Assembly: GCA_028554795.2 (NCBI GenBank)
Contig: CM068841.1
Coordinates: forward strand, 21,686,308 to 21,750,307
Length of the DNA: 64,000 bases
Direction of reading: 5' to 3'
Source: Sinohyriopsis cumingii
Lineage: Eukaryota > Mollusca > Bivalvia > Unionida > Unionidae
Part shown: positions 1-9,658 of the stretch, one piece after another
Numbering within the stretch: the stretch's first letter is position 1
How the letters are laid out: every line of letters begins with the position of its first letter
Translations under genes and position numbers: made by a program
Notes under the pieces: model-generated
What the model saw: the letters and a program-made list of their open reading frames with translations, nothing else
What the model was told of the DNA's origin: nothing
The model's database searches: none

Positions 1-337
1 AAGGTGGCACAAGTGAAGACACTAAGGCAAGGGTTCTGTAGGCTGCAAACCACCTGGAAATCTCCAAAGTGGGACCTGAAAACCCCAGTAAAAACTCACA
101 TTGCCATCGTCAGTTTCTTTGTCATCTATGGATCAGGATGTTGGAGCGTCACGCAAAAAGATAGAAACAAGATTTCTGATTTCCACAAAGGAAGATGAAT
201 GTGACATATACTACACATGACTCCCAACAGCATTATCAGAACAGCATTAAGAATGCTGCCGTGCAGACAAAGTACTAACGATGTGCTCCAAAGGCCCGTC
301 ACCTACACATATTTCTAGCTTGGGTCATTCACCTCTC

Positions 338-391
<54 letters not shown>

Positions 392-859
392 ATAGCCATA
401 GTTCTCCGATTACGTATAGTGATGGTACAGGGCAACACAAACCCCTCGTAACTGTAACAGCATTTAGGGCATTGGGACCTAAATGTAATGTGCCCATTAA
501 GACTTAAATAGTATTTGCAGCTGAGCGTGGACCTTACGAAAAATGCCGAAAATAATCTTTAAAATTCAATTGACACGAGACATGTGCTGCCCCTTCCTGA
601 CTCAGGGATCAGCAGTTTCATTCATCATCGGCTGCTGAGTTAGAAGAGAGTCGGATACATAAATATGTACAAATGGAACGTAAGACAGAAATTTAGAAAT
701 GGTGAGTAAAGAATATGAATGAATTACATTCGGCAATATAGACAGAAACGTATTTATATTTGAAAGAGAAGTTAAAGAAAAAATAAAATAAAAAAGGAAA
801 TGAAAAGTCTAATATCGGGCTTGAACAGCTACTGTCCTATCCAGTAGTACTAAAAATGG

Positions 860-908
<49 letters not shown>

Positions 909-1629
909 GGTTCTTCTATTAAAAATCAACTGATTTTATGCACATCGTTGCACTAAAAGTAAACTAATTGTTCTTCAATAAATATTTCTTTGAAAATTAC
1001 TGAAATCAATAGCTTGTGTTATAATGTGTCTGTATGCGACAGAGTAGTTGGTTTTAAATCACGATTACAGAAGATAATTTAAATCTAAGTGCTAGAATAA
1101 TTAATGAAATTGAAACAGATCAGCAATAATGCCAATGAATAATACCTTTTTGTTTACTGGATTCATATTGCCTTCATTTTTCTGCTCGTAAACGGGAATA
1201 TGTATAACGTTTGCCTATGTGTTTGATTGTTACAAGAAGGTATCTTCTAGATTGTTATAAAAAAAAGTACCTTCTCTCAAAAGATCAAGTGTGATTCCGA
1301 ATGCGCTGTCTTCAAAGAGGCCCAAATCTGTCAAAATTAAAGTTTTTATTAAACACTGTCCTATTTAGGAACCAGCTAAAATTAAATTAAGTTAATTTGA
1401 CAGTTTCTTTATGTCATGTGTACATATGTTTCAGCTGATATATAGTGGATATGGAAAAACCATAACAAATGCACTAACAGACACTTTAATTTATCACCAA
1501 ACTTGGGGGCCAAATCAACCATTATCGTACCTTCCTTTCCCCACCGGGAGAGATTTAATCCGGTTATGATATTGATCACGTGTATAAGCTTGGAAAATAT
1601 GATACCCTGAAGGTCATGCAGGAAATAAC

Positions 1630-1661
<32 letters not shown>

Positions 1662-4542
1662 AGTATTAATGCCTAATGCGATAAAATAAACATACCCTCA
1701 AATATATGTAACGAATGGAAGTAGTTTATCTTTAACATAATAAATCTCAGGCTTATCAGTCCGTTACTCCAAAATAATTACTTTATTTACTTTGATTTCG
1801 TAACATTAGAAGTTGAAATGATTCAAGTGAATCACAACAGTTTGTATAAAATGAACAAATACGAGTATTTTAATCATTAAAATAGACTTCGAATTATTGC
1901 TTCGCGCGAAACAATAAACACTTCGAATAAACATTCGAAACACTTCGAATACAAAAAGGGCTTACTAATACTGAATAAACTTCTGTGGAAGTTAATGTAT
2001 GTAATCAACATAATTTTTCTTGTACGGAATAAATCTCATTCTTGTATTAACAATGATTTATCGTAGACTATTGCTATCATATGGATAATCTTCCCTCAGG
2101 GGATATTTAGTCGCTAAATTTACCAACGTATTGACATATATGTTACTCTAGCATAAAGTCCAAAACTCCAAAATTGTTAACCCCTTACCACCCCACCCCG
2201 CCAATAATAGTAGCAGATCCATTTTTATTATAGAACGTCCTCTACAGAAACAAGTTGCCAAGAAAAAGAGACTTCCCATATTAGCTGACTATCAATTTCA
2301 TACGTGGATACAGAAGGCACTATAGATGTGATTTCTAAATTTACCTTACGGAAAATTTAGCGATTACCAATACAGAACGTTCACTCAAATGGGAGATTTT
2401 CCCCCGAGAAAATGGTTTCTTTGTGGGACAGTCCATATAAAAAATGGTGCTTGGTACTGAGGGGGCTGACAGTTCGAAAAATAATAGCTTTGAAGAAGGT
2501 AATAAGTAAATTTAAAGAATCCGTGTAAAATTGCCGACTACGTAGGTGATAGCTGAGTATCACTCTGGGGAAATTTAACGCATGTCTATACGCACGTTTT
2601 TGTTGTGGGTTTTTTGTTGTTTAGGGGTGGTTTGGGGGTCGATTCTCGCGGGACATTATATAGGGAGGTTTGAGATTGGAAATTACTCGCTTAGGGTTAA
2701 GGTTTCAAGATTTTGAATTTTTAATACACAAGTAATATGCAGGTGCACAAACTTACGAACGTGTTGCATGCACGCGCATACTTGCAATTGCAATTCCTTA
2801 AATGAACGACAGAGAAAAAAAGACGTAATGGGGAGGAGTCTTTGATGCACGCATTAAGGAAGATTAGTCGAGTATTATAATTGGGGATTTTGAAAATCCT
2901 TGGATAGGAACCATGATTATTCCGTTAATAAGCATTTTGTTTGGCAATGAGGTGTTTCTGCGTCGGATACCATGAAATTCAAGAAGTATTATTTAAAACG
3001 TTAAAGCCTCTAATATTCTATCCGCACCGGTATAGATTACAAAAATGACGCTGCAAAATGGGGCTCATATATCCGTGGACTTGTGGTAGAGTACTGATAC
3101 GCAAATCTGCAATCACTGGTCTCCGATGGATGGTTGAGCTAGATAAGTTATCTTGGTAGAAAGTACCATTGTGGGGATTTCACCAAGGGTCTGTATGAGT
3201 GGGGATTTTTTGAGCTGTGGAGCGGTCATCTAGCAAATTACTCCTTTACCCAGTTGACAAGAGGGATGTTGCAGATTTCATCCAACTTATCCAGAGACAT
3301 CTTCAGCATGGAACTCGCGTTTTCAGCGATGAGTGAGCAGCTACCAAAACTTAAACCTACTGGAGTATGTGCATTTTTCTGTAATTCACAAGTCTTCGTT
3401 TTCCCAAAACTACCATTGATGAGACGGGCGAGGAGATACCAGTGAATAATGAACGACACCAGTATGGAAGTTTTGAGTCACAACTGTGTGCAATAATCTT
3501 TCCTACCCAACCATCTTCTGGTGTAATAGCGGTCTTCTTTGATACTTTGAGATGCATAGAGATCGATCTATCCTCTAGATGGCGCTCCTCAATACAAGTA
3601 CAGTTTTCCCATTATGTGGACGGCAACGTACATGTATAAGTATTGTACCAGATGTTACGCAAGACCAGCTTGATACACCAGAAAACATAACCTTCTTTGC
3701 AACAAAAGGTGAAAATGCGCCCTCTTCTAAAGTGAATGATGCAACACATATACCGTACGAGACGAATCAGACAGACCTATCTGAACTATTTTCCATCCCA
3801 TCTTTTCAAGCTCCTCCTGGGTATGTCTCAATAATCGCTCCCGAGATATCACCATACAGCGGCGTGGAAATAAAGCTGTATCAGTTAGAGAGATAGACTT
3901 AATGATTATTTTAGAACCACCTTTGTGTGAAATCGCAATATCACTGACATGTCAACTAGTACCATACTCTCAAGGTTTATAATAGCCCCTACCCCTGTAT
4001 GTGGACCTTCTACCAGTTGCAAAGAGATAAACCTACGTCCAAGGCAATATAACTGTCAATTTGAATGTGTGTGACAGTCCAGCAACCACGACGCCCAAAA
4101 ACTGTAGGGAGCAATTTCGGTTTCCTTTGAAAGGAACTGACAAAAGTAAAGGATATGTAGATCAGCTTTCCTGTACACATTTAGTTCAGTAATAACGATT
4201 TCTGTAAGGTTGAAATTATATAAATCATGTCATATTCAGTATTTGTTTCCTCCGTGTGAATAATGACATGTCTTGAGTGGGTGAAACAATGACATGTATT
4301 GAGTGGGTGAAAATAATGACATGTCTTGAGTGGGTGAAAACATCGATATCTTTTCGTCACTAGTGAAATACAGACTTTTCCACCCACTCGATGAATTGTA
4401 AAGGTTATCTACTCGGAGGAATCAAATTATCTTTTTATTTTATACATAAGCTTATTGGCTAGTAATGTGTATTAAAGACTCGAGTTGTTGATTTCTCTGG
4501 CGTTATACAGCACGATGTGAACGGTTTCCCGTTTATATTCGA
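1..4542. other. Left flank, no gene recognised; microsatellites
   Basis: AT-rich non-coding DNA. It holds a (CT)n run at about 332-384, a (TG)n run at about 863-907 and an (AAT)n run at about 1627-1660. The first 190 bases look like a dispersed repeat because they share short phrases with the repeat near 29.5 kb. The longest open frame (3579-3896, 105 codons) has no motif I recognise and overlaps a dispersed repeat. No splice-consistent exon was seen. Confidence 0.6.
3550..3690 (+). repeat. Dispersed repeat, copy 1 of an inverted pair
   Basis: The segment containing CTCTAGATGGCGCTCCTCAA and the phrase GGACGGCAACGTACATGTA recurs in reverse complement at about 5395-5530. The copies differ by scattered substitutions and a short indel. 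No coding potential is evident; it is probably a fragment of a mobile repeat family. Confidence 0.7.
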
Positions 4543-4850
4543 CCGCTCCGGTGGCCTAGTGGTTAGAGCGTCCGCCTCGGATGAGGGACGTCTTGGGTTC
4601 GATCCTAATGCGAGCCATACCAAAGACTTACAATAATGGTACTAACAGCTGCCTCACTTGGCGCTCAGCATTAAGAGGTTTGTTTTAGGAGTGGTCGTCC
4701 TGGCGTTAGGATAATGTGACTGGGTGGGACATCATGCTACATGTCTGCGGCATGATGCCCCAGTGCTAGACAATACTATAAACTGCCACACTGCAGATAT
4801 CGTAGCGATAAGACTGAATTGTTTTTAAGCTACGTTAAAAATCCAAATCA
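4543..4850 (+). mobile_element. tRNA-derived SINE
   Basis: The head resembles a tRNA gene: an A-box-like GTGGCCTAGTGGTTAGAGCG followed by a B box GGGTTCGATCC at 4595-4605, the usual internal RNA polymerase III promoter. A unique body of about 230 bp follows, ending in a CA-rich simple repeat. A second copy lies at 43877-44135. It is not a functional tRNA gene: the cloverleaf is incomplete and the body continues past the tRNA part. Family name unknown. Confidence 0.8.
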
Positions 4851-6245
4851 CACACACACATACACACACACACAGAGTTTATATTCTACTGTTATGTATA
4901 TATTCGCACATAAAATATCAGTAGTAACATTATTCTACTTACTAAATCAATGTAAAACAGCTAATAAGCAATCAGATTTGAAATTAAAACACGTAAGCAC
5001 ATCATTTGTTTAGAACTAGATTTTCCTACTTGGAGGTGACCATACCTATCATGAGACTAAGCAAACGTATTAATGGCGCTTCGGTTATTTTGGCCATAAT
5101 GCTAACGATGCCTATTGACATTCAACAATGACACAATATTTATGCATTTAACTGCAGTGAACATTCAAAATAATTTATATTAGAAAGTCCAGTAATTCAC
5201 AATCTAACATACTGTTCCAAGCATGTATGTGATCAGGATCAGGATTTGTTTTGAAAAAAGCCAAGTTGGAGGGGGTGGGGATAATTTAGTGATATTGCAG
5301 GTGCCGCAGGTCCAAGCGAGAAAGGAAGACTGTGGATGACCCTAAGCATCTTATAATGATAACCGACTTACCAGACAGAGTAAAGCATTGGTGTATCATG
5401 CAGATCTTGCCTAACAGCTAGTACAATACTCATACATGTACGTTGCCGTCCACCGTGCCACGTTCTGATAATGGGAAAACTGTATTTATATTGAGGAGCG
5501 CCATCTAGAGGATAGACCGATCGCTATATATATATACTGGAGATTGACACAGACGGCAGCAACGACAAGGTGGGGTGATGACGCTCGTCATGGTGTTACG
5601 TTACAATGGCATTAAAGAGTATTCAGAACGAAAGAAAATGGAGCTTAAAACTTTGAAAACCTATTTTTGTTAATTCATGTTCAGTTAATTCGAAACCAAG
5701 ATTCGATCTCTCCTATAACGGTAAAGGTAATACTTGTACACATATCAGATATCGCAATGTTATTCTCTTCTTAGGATGTTGAAAGAATATTAAAACAAAT
5801 TATAGGCAAACATTAAGACTAAGTATTGTTTCATGTCAAATATATTGCTTTGATCGCTTGTTGCTGTATTCTCTTGAAACAATATTACAAAATCTACTTC
5901 TAAGTTTTCAAGTAAACTATACCATATGCACGCCAGCTTGTTTTGAAGCAAAACCATTTACAGTTAAGAATGTATTGTTGCATTCTATTAATTTATTGCT
6001 ATCTGATTCATCAGGAAAAATAAGAATATTTTACAATTTCCTTTCAAACAAACAGTATTTGGTTCCGATAGGGACATCTTGACCGTGGGCAGGTACCAGT
6101 GGCGCTATCAATACCTAGGGATACTTGCGCAAATCTGCTGGTGCGTGTAGACGGTTGAATGACGATGGATAATTGGAAAATAATTATTGCTAACACAATA
6201 GTGGGACTTCACAGAAATAAACTTAACGGAGCAAGGATGTTGTAT
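4851..6245. other. Intergenic or intronic, mostly featureless
   Basis: No gene seen. It contains the tail of the SINE with a short (CA)n run and the inverted dispersed repeat at 5395-5530. The rest is AT-rich unique-looking sequence. Confidence 0.5.
5395..5530 (-). repeat. Dispersed repeat, copy 2 (inverted)
   Basis: Reverse-complement partner of 3550-3690. Shared phrases include TTGAGGAGCGCCATCTAGAG and CATACATGTACGTTGCCGTC. The pair could form a large foldback with a loop of about 1.7 kb, but each is more simply a copy of the same dispersed repeat. Confidence 0.7.
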
Positions 6246-6421
6246 CATTTGCTGCTACCCGAGGTGAAAATGATGCATACGGGACTGTAGTGCTGTTCGT
6301 TTCTCTTATTCACCCAGAGAAAGCAATTAGTTTCATTTGCTGCTACCCGAGGTGAAAATGACGCATACGGGACTGTAGTGCTGGTCGTTTCTCTTATTCA
6401 CCCAGAGAAAGCAATTAGTTA
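6246..6421. repeat. Tandem duplication, 88 bp unit x 2
   Basis: Two adjacent copies of a unit beginning CATTTGCTGCTACCCGAGGT, at 6246 and 6334. They differ at only a few positions, so the duplication is recent. Confidence 0.9.
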
Positions 6422-6804
6422 TTATTATTGACTGGCTAATTCCTGTTATTTACTGTTCTAGTCGTGGGGAAAACCATGAGTACATTTCGGTGCTTGTAAT
6501 CAAAACAATTGTTTATCAATTTCGGTTAAGGTGAATAATAAGCATAACTGTGTTTTCTTTAATAACGATCAAGGTTACCTGCACGCCTGAACAACACAAC
6601 TAAAGGCGAACCAGTGTTCTGGTCGCTGTGTCAAAGTCGTCCCCTATTTGTATTAGGTACATTCAAATATGATGATAAAAATGCGACATATTATGAAGCT
6701 TTCATAATAAAATTTACAATACATATGTCCTAATAATTGAACTGAAATAATCTTGAAACATTATAAGATTTGTCTGTACTTTTCGCACGCGTTCAATTTT
6801 ATTA
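6422..6804. other. Non-coding spacer
   Basis: No open frame, repeat or splice-consistent exon recognised between the 88 bp duplication and the minisatellite. Confidence 0.5.
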
Positions 6805-7366
6805 ACAGTCAGGATGCATCAAACAGACTATACATGTTATGTGGGCATTCAGTGTACATAAACAATAGACTATGCATGTTATGTGGGCATTCAGTGTACA
6901 TACACAATAGACTATACATGTTATGTGGGCATTCAGTGTACATACACAATAGACTATACATGTTATGTGGGCATTCAGTGTACATACACAATAGACTATA
7001 CATGTTATGTGGGCATTCAGTGTACATACACAATAGACTATACATGTTATGTGGGCAGTCAGTGTACATCAAAATAGACTATACATGTTGTGTGGTCAGT
7101 CAACGTACATAAAATTAGAGTATACATGTTATGTGGTCAGTAAACGTACATAACAACAGATTATACATGTTGTATGCTCAGTCAAGATGCACTAAAAATT
7201 GACTATGTGTGTGTGTGTGTGTGTGTCTTATGATCAGAGTAATTTCGAATACAATATACATGGTTTATGGTCAGTAAAGTTACTTCGAATAGACTACACT
7301 TGGTTTATGGTCAGCCAATGTACTTCAGATAGAATATACATGTTTTATGGACAATCAATGTACATG
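6805..7366. repeat. Minisatellite, about 42 bp unit, decaying toward the Polinton
   Basis: Units of about 42 bp containing CAATAGACTATACATGTTAT and GGGCATTCAGTGTACATA are nearly identical from about 6826 to 7075, then diverge, with a short (TG)n interruption near 7207-7226. The open frames on both strands here are artefacts of a unit length divisible by three. The Polinton is inserted in the degenerate end: its target duplication TACATG is part of the repeat unit, and the sequence after the element (AAATAGACTTTACAC) resumes the unit. Confidence 0.9.
7361..7366. repeat. Target-site duplication, left (TACATG)
   Basis: The same six bases follow the right end at 27862-27867. Six-base duplications are the hallmark of Polinton/Maverick integration. 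Confidence 0.95.
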
Positions 7367-7718
7367 AGTAGTGAAGGGGGACACTTTACGTACAATGGGA
7401 ATTAGCATTAAAAACACCCTTGGGACACTTTACGTACAATGGAAATTTAACATGGAGAAAAATCGTGGGACACTTTACGTACAAGGGGAATTAACATGGG
7501 AATAAATCGTGGGACACTTTACGTACAAGGGAATTTAACATGGGAATAAATTGTGGGATACTATACGTACAAGGGGAATTTAACATGGGATTTTTTTTTT
7601 TTAAAAAAAGTTTTTTTAAAATTTAAATTTAAATTTAAATTTAAAAAAGGGGTAGGCAATTCAAAGACTATCTCTTTTCGAGAAATATGGCTGGCCCTGA
7701 AAAGGGCCTTTGGGTTTT
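7367..7718 (+). repeat. Left terminal inverted repeat (352 bp) with five subterminal repeats
   Basis: Matches the complement of 27510-27861 along its full length; I found one difference, the T/A boundary in the homopolymer stretch near 7590-7610. Five copies of GGGACACTTTACGTACAA (the fifth reads GGGATACTATACGTACAA) begin at 7378, 7422, 7467, 7511 and 7555, a regular 44-45 bp spacing, each around the palindrome TACGTA. An A/T-only stretch with (AAATTT)n follows at about 7591-7646. The inner end carries a histone-type stem-loop reading toward the terminus. Confidence 0.97.
7693..7708 (-). terminator. Histone-mRNA-type 3' stem-loop (left TIR, minus strand)
   Basis: Read on the minus strand this is GGCCCTTTTCAGGGCC: a 6 bp stem with a four-base loop, identical to the metazoan replication-dependent histone 3' stem-loop consensus. 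CCAAA precedes it and AGCCA follows. A purine-rich GAAAAGAGATAG comes about 15 nt downstream, where a histone downstream element for U7 snRNA would lie. It follows the stop codon of the small minus-strand gene (7734-7967) by 25 nt, a spacing typical of histone genes. Confidence 0.8.
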
Positions 7719-7733
7719 ATGTTAATGTATTCA

Positions 7734-7967
7734 TTAACATAAATGGCACCGCATTGGTCTTCTTCTTGTCCTTAGGCTGCGTCTTACTGTTGGTCCGTAC
7801 ATCAGCACTCTTTTCAGGCATCCTTGTCTTTCGACGTAGATCCTACGTATCCACAGGCTGGTGTTTGTCCTGTGGACAACGGTCCACTTCGATCGGACAT
7901 ACATGAGCAAGTCTGTCCGAAACATCATGGAAGACACAAGGGTGGATGACTCAACTGTAGTCCACAT
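7734..7967 (-). CDS. Small basic protein of unknown function, left-end gene
   Basis: A 77-codon frame starting at the first useful ATG after a minus-strand TATAAATA box (8012-8019), which places transcription start near 7985. The product is rich in Arg, with a basic C-terminal third (RRSLRTRRRP) and no recognised domain. The main support is context: TATA box, short leader, ORF and histone-type stem-loop in the expected order and spacing. The protein itself is unconvincing. A second frame in the same transcript, starting at an internal ATG, encodes a Lys-rich peptide, so the true reading frame is uncertain. It is divergently paired with the 8187 gene across a compact promoter. Confidence 0.45.
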   Translation of the reverse strand: MWTTVESSTLVSSMMFRTDLLMYVRSKWTVVHRTNTSLWIRRIYVERQGCLKRVLMYGPTVRRSLRTRRRPMRCHLC

Positions 7968-8011
7968 CTTGAAGCGACGAGAACAGGTGAATCAATGCAT
8001 TGAACGGCGCT

Positions 8012-8125
8012 TATTTATAGGCGGAGGAAGGATTGAAACGGATTGAGTTCATTTACCAATCCGAACACGCGTTACAGAATTCAGTCAGCTCGCATCCAAT
8101 CCGAAGAGAGCAGTCTGTGACGTCA
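8012..8125. promoter_or_regulatory. Divergent promoter with TATA, paired CAATCC motifs and CRE
   Basis: The region between the divergent genes at 7967 and 8187 contains a minus-strand TATAAATA (8012-8019), GGATTG on the + strand twice (8030 and 8040, i.e. CAATCC on the minus strand), CCAATCCGAA on the + strand twice (8056 and 8096), and a palindromic CRE TGACGTCA (8118-8125). CCAAT-type and CRE-type sites placed between divergent genes resemble animal histone gene-pair promoters. That comparison is an inference. Confidence 0.55.
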
Positions 8126-8186
8126 CGTAGTCAATATAGATTCGCTAGCGCTTGTGTGCAGTCAGTCTATGCGACAGTGATTCAAC

Positions 8187-8762
8187 ATGACGGAAACTCA
8201 GAAAACGGTCCATTGGGGTGCACCAGCAGGGGAGACTGCCCAAGGGAACTCGGACTTACTTTCAGAAGAGGTGAATTGGGATTTTGTGGATTTTCTCTCC
8301 TCGCAAGAATTTGTTCCGGAACCTTCGTTACTTTCTTCATTACCGCAAGTGGAGAATTTTAGACAGAGACAGAAAGAAGAATTGGAGAAATTTATACAAC
8401 GACAAAAGGAAGCGGAACAGGCTTTTCTCCTACAGCAACAGCAACAAGAAGAAGAAGAAGAGGTAAGAAAAAAACAACAGCAAGAAGAAGTAGCAGCAAA
8501 GAAACAAGAGGGTGAAAATCAAACGGTCACGGTACTGTTGGACATTTTAGCGGAGTTAAGAAGTCTGAAACAAATGTATCAGACTTCTTTATCACGACCG
8601 AAGAGAATACGACCTTCCCGAGCCAAACATGTCAACCCTGTGACTAAGCCTACCGTACCACCCTTAGTGATTTCAACCCAATCATCATCATCAACATTAC
8701 GCAGTCCAGAAGTAGGCCTTGGCCGTGGCAAAGGCTTAAGGCAGTTAAAATTGATTGCTTAA
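8187..8762 (+). CDS. Q/E-rich coiled-coil protein, unknown function
   Basis: A 191-residue protein. Residues about 1-55 are acidic and aromatic (VNWDFVDFL). Residues about 57-107 form a charged Q/E/K coiled coil with QQQQQEEEEEE-type runs. Then comes a short amphipathic LLDILAELRSLKQMY segment, a basic patch (RPKRIRPSRAK) and a Ser/Thr/Pro-rich tail. No family recognised. Its coiled-coil character resembles the three right-end genes, and like them it ends in a histone-type stem-loop (8790-8805), 27 nt after the stop. A structural or transcription-related accessory role is possible but unproven. Confidence 0.75.
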   Translation: MTETQKTVHWGAPAGETAQGNSDLLSEEVNWDFVDFLSSQEFVPEPSLLSSLPQVENFRQRQKEELEKFIQRQKEAEQAFLLQQQQQEEEEEVRKKQQQEEVAAKKQEGENQTVTVLLDILAELRSLKQMYQTSLSRPKRIRPSRAKHVNPVTKPTVPPLVISTQSSSSTLRSPEVGLGRGKGLRQLKLIA

Positions 8763-8789
8763 ACTCACCCCTACACCATGAAGAAAAAA

Positions 8790-8805
8790 GGCCCTTTTCA
8801 GGGCC
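8790..8805 (+). terminator. Histone-mRNA-type 3' stem-loop
   Basis: GGCCCTTTTCAGGGCC, preceded by AAAAAA and followed directly by ACCCA (8806-8810), the canonical histone cleavage-site flank. CGAAAAGAAATAC at about 8818-8830 fits a histone downstream element. It lies 27 nt after the stop of the 8187 gene. No AATAAA is needed for such 3' ends. Confidence 0.85.
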
Positions 8806-8830
8806 ACCCACATTTCTCGAAAAGAAATAC

Positions 8831-9053
8831 AATTTCAATTTGCCAATAACTCAAAAAAACTCACCCATGTTACCCTTATAGTACGTGTCTGTGTATGAGT
8901 GCGTGAGTGTAGCTTCTTATTTTAAAATCACAACTCAAAGACACTTACCTTATATCATTCATTTATTCTTTTCTCCATTTTTTACAATCCAATTCACAAT
9001 TTATAACACAACACTTTAATAATAAGTTCATTGATTTCTTCTTTTCTCCTTGT
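8831..9053. other. Convergent 3' spacer with minus-strand poly(A) signal
   Basis: Lies between the convergent 8187 (+) and 9054-9524 (-) genes. On the minus strand AATAAA occurs near 8960-8965, a normal polyadenylation signal for the zinc-knuckle gene, in contrast to the stem-loop used by its neighbour. Confidence 0.6.
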
Positions 9054-9524
9054 TTAGTCTCTCGGTTTTTTGAATTTCTTCACCGTCACACTCTTTTCCT
9101 CTTCTTCCTCCTCGCTTTCTTCCCTTCTTCTTTTTTTCTCCTGTTTCTTTTTCTTCACCTGTCTTCTTTCTTCCTCAGAAGAATCCCTCTCTTCCTCTGA
9201 AGAATCCCTCTCTTCTTCTGAAGAATTCCTCTTTTCTTCTGACTCCTCTTGTTTCTTTTTTGGGCAATCTGGAGACCAATGTCCTTTTTCTTGACAATAA
9301 TAACAGGTATCTTCACTTTTGTCTCTTTTAGTCCCTGTTTTTTTTCTTTTTTGACGGTCTGGACACTCTGAAGACCAATGCCCTTTCTTCTGACAGATAT
9401 AGCAAGTATCTTGACTTTTATCTCTAAAGGAAGGAGAGTAGTCCGTAGGCTGGTCTGAAGAGAATTTTCTAATGACCCCTCGCAAAGCTCTGACGAAACG
9501 TTCCATCTGGTCAGTCTCTTCCAT
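9054..9524 (-). CDS. Two-zinc-knuckle (CCHC) nucleic-acid-binding protein
   Basis: The start is the ATG at 9524, because the frame upstream has no ATG and begins before the likely transcription start; a TATA box (TATATAA, minus strand, 9581-9587) supports this. The 156-residue product has two CCHC knuckles, CYICQKKGHWSSEC and CYYCQEKGHWSPDC, spaced like retroviral nucleocapsid or cellular CNBP-type knuckles. A Ser-Glu-Glu-Glu/Arg repeat follows (three copies of a DSSEEER-like unit), with a Lys/Glu-rich C-terminus. Such knuckles bind single-stranded nucleic acid. A role in genome condensation, replication or RNA handling is inferred. It shares a bidirectional promoter with polymerase B. Confidence 0.85.
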   Translation of the reverse strand: MEETDQMERFVRALRGVIRKFSSDQPTDYSPSFRDKSQDTCYICQKKGHWSSECPDRQKRKKTGTKRDKSEDTCYYCQEKGHWSPDCPKKKQEESEEKRNSSEEERDSSEEERDSSEEERRQVKKKKQEKKRRREESEEEEEEKSVTVKKFKKPRD

Positions 9525-9580
9525 CGTTGTGCTCGGCTTGAGAGTGAAATGAATAGTGAAAGGACAAGACACACACCCTT

Positions 9581-9611
9581 TTATATACGCTGGTCTGCCA
9601 GGACTATAAAG
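9581..9611. promoter_or_regulatory. Compact bidirectional promoter with back-to-back TATA boxes
   Basis: A minus-strand TATATAA (9581-9587) drives the zinc-knuckle gene and a plus-strand TATAAAG (about 9606-9611) drives polymerase B. Only about 19 bases separate them, and these contain the imperfect palindrome CTGGTCTGCCAG. The two genes would compete for or share one pre-initiation region. Confidence 0.7.
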
Positions 9612-9658
9612 TAGTTTATGGTGTTTGAACTTGAGTCATTTGACTTTTTGCTTTCAAG

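Noticed and set aside
3579-3896. 105-codon ORF as a host exon
   Set aside because: Overlaps a dispersed repeat, has no domain signature and no matching splice phase.
4543-4625. Functional tRNA gene
   Set aside because: A and B boxes are present but the cloverleaf is incomplete, the sequence continues into a SINE body, and a second copy exists.
6753-7112. Repeat-protein ORFs on both strands
   Set aside because: The 42 bp period keeps frames open in several directions; the coding look is an artefact.
7734-7967. Left-end gene as a true histone
   Set aside because: All three frames were compared with core-histone features; none shows a histone fold signature despite the histone-type 3' end.
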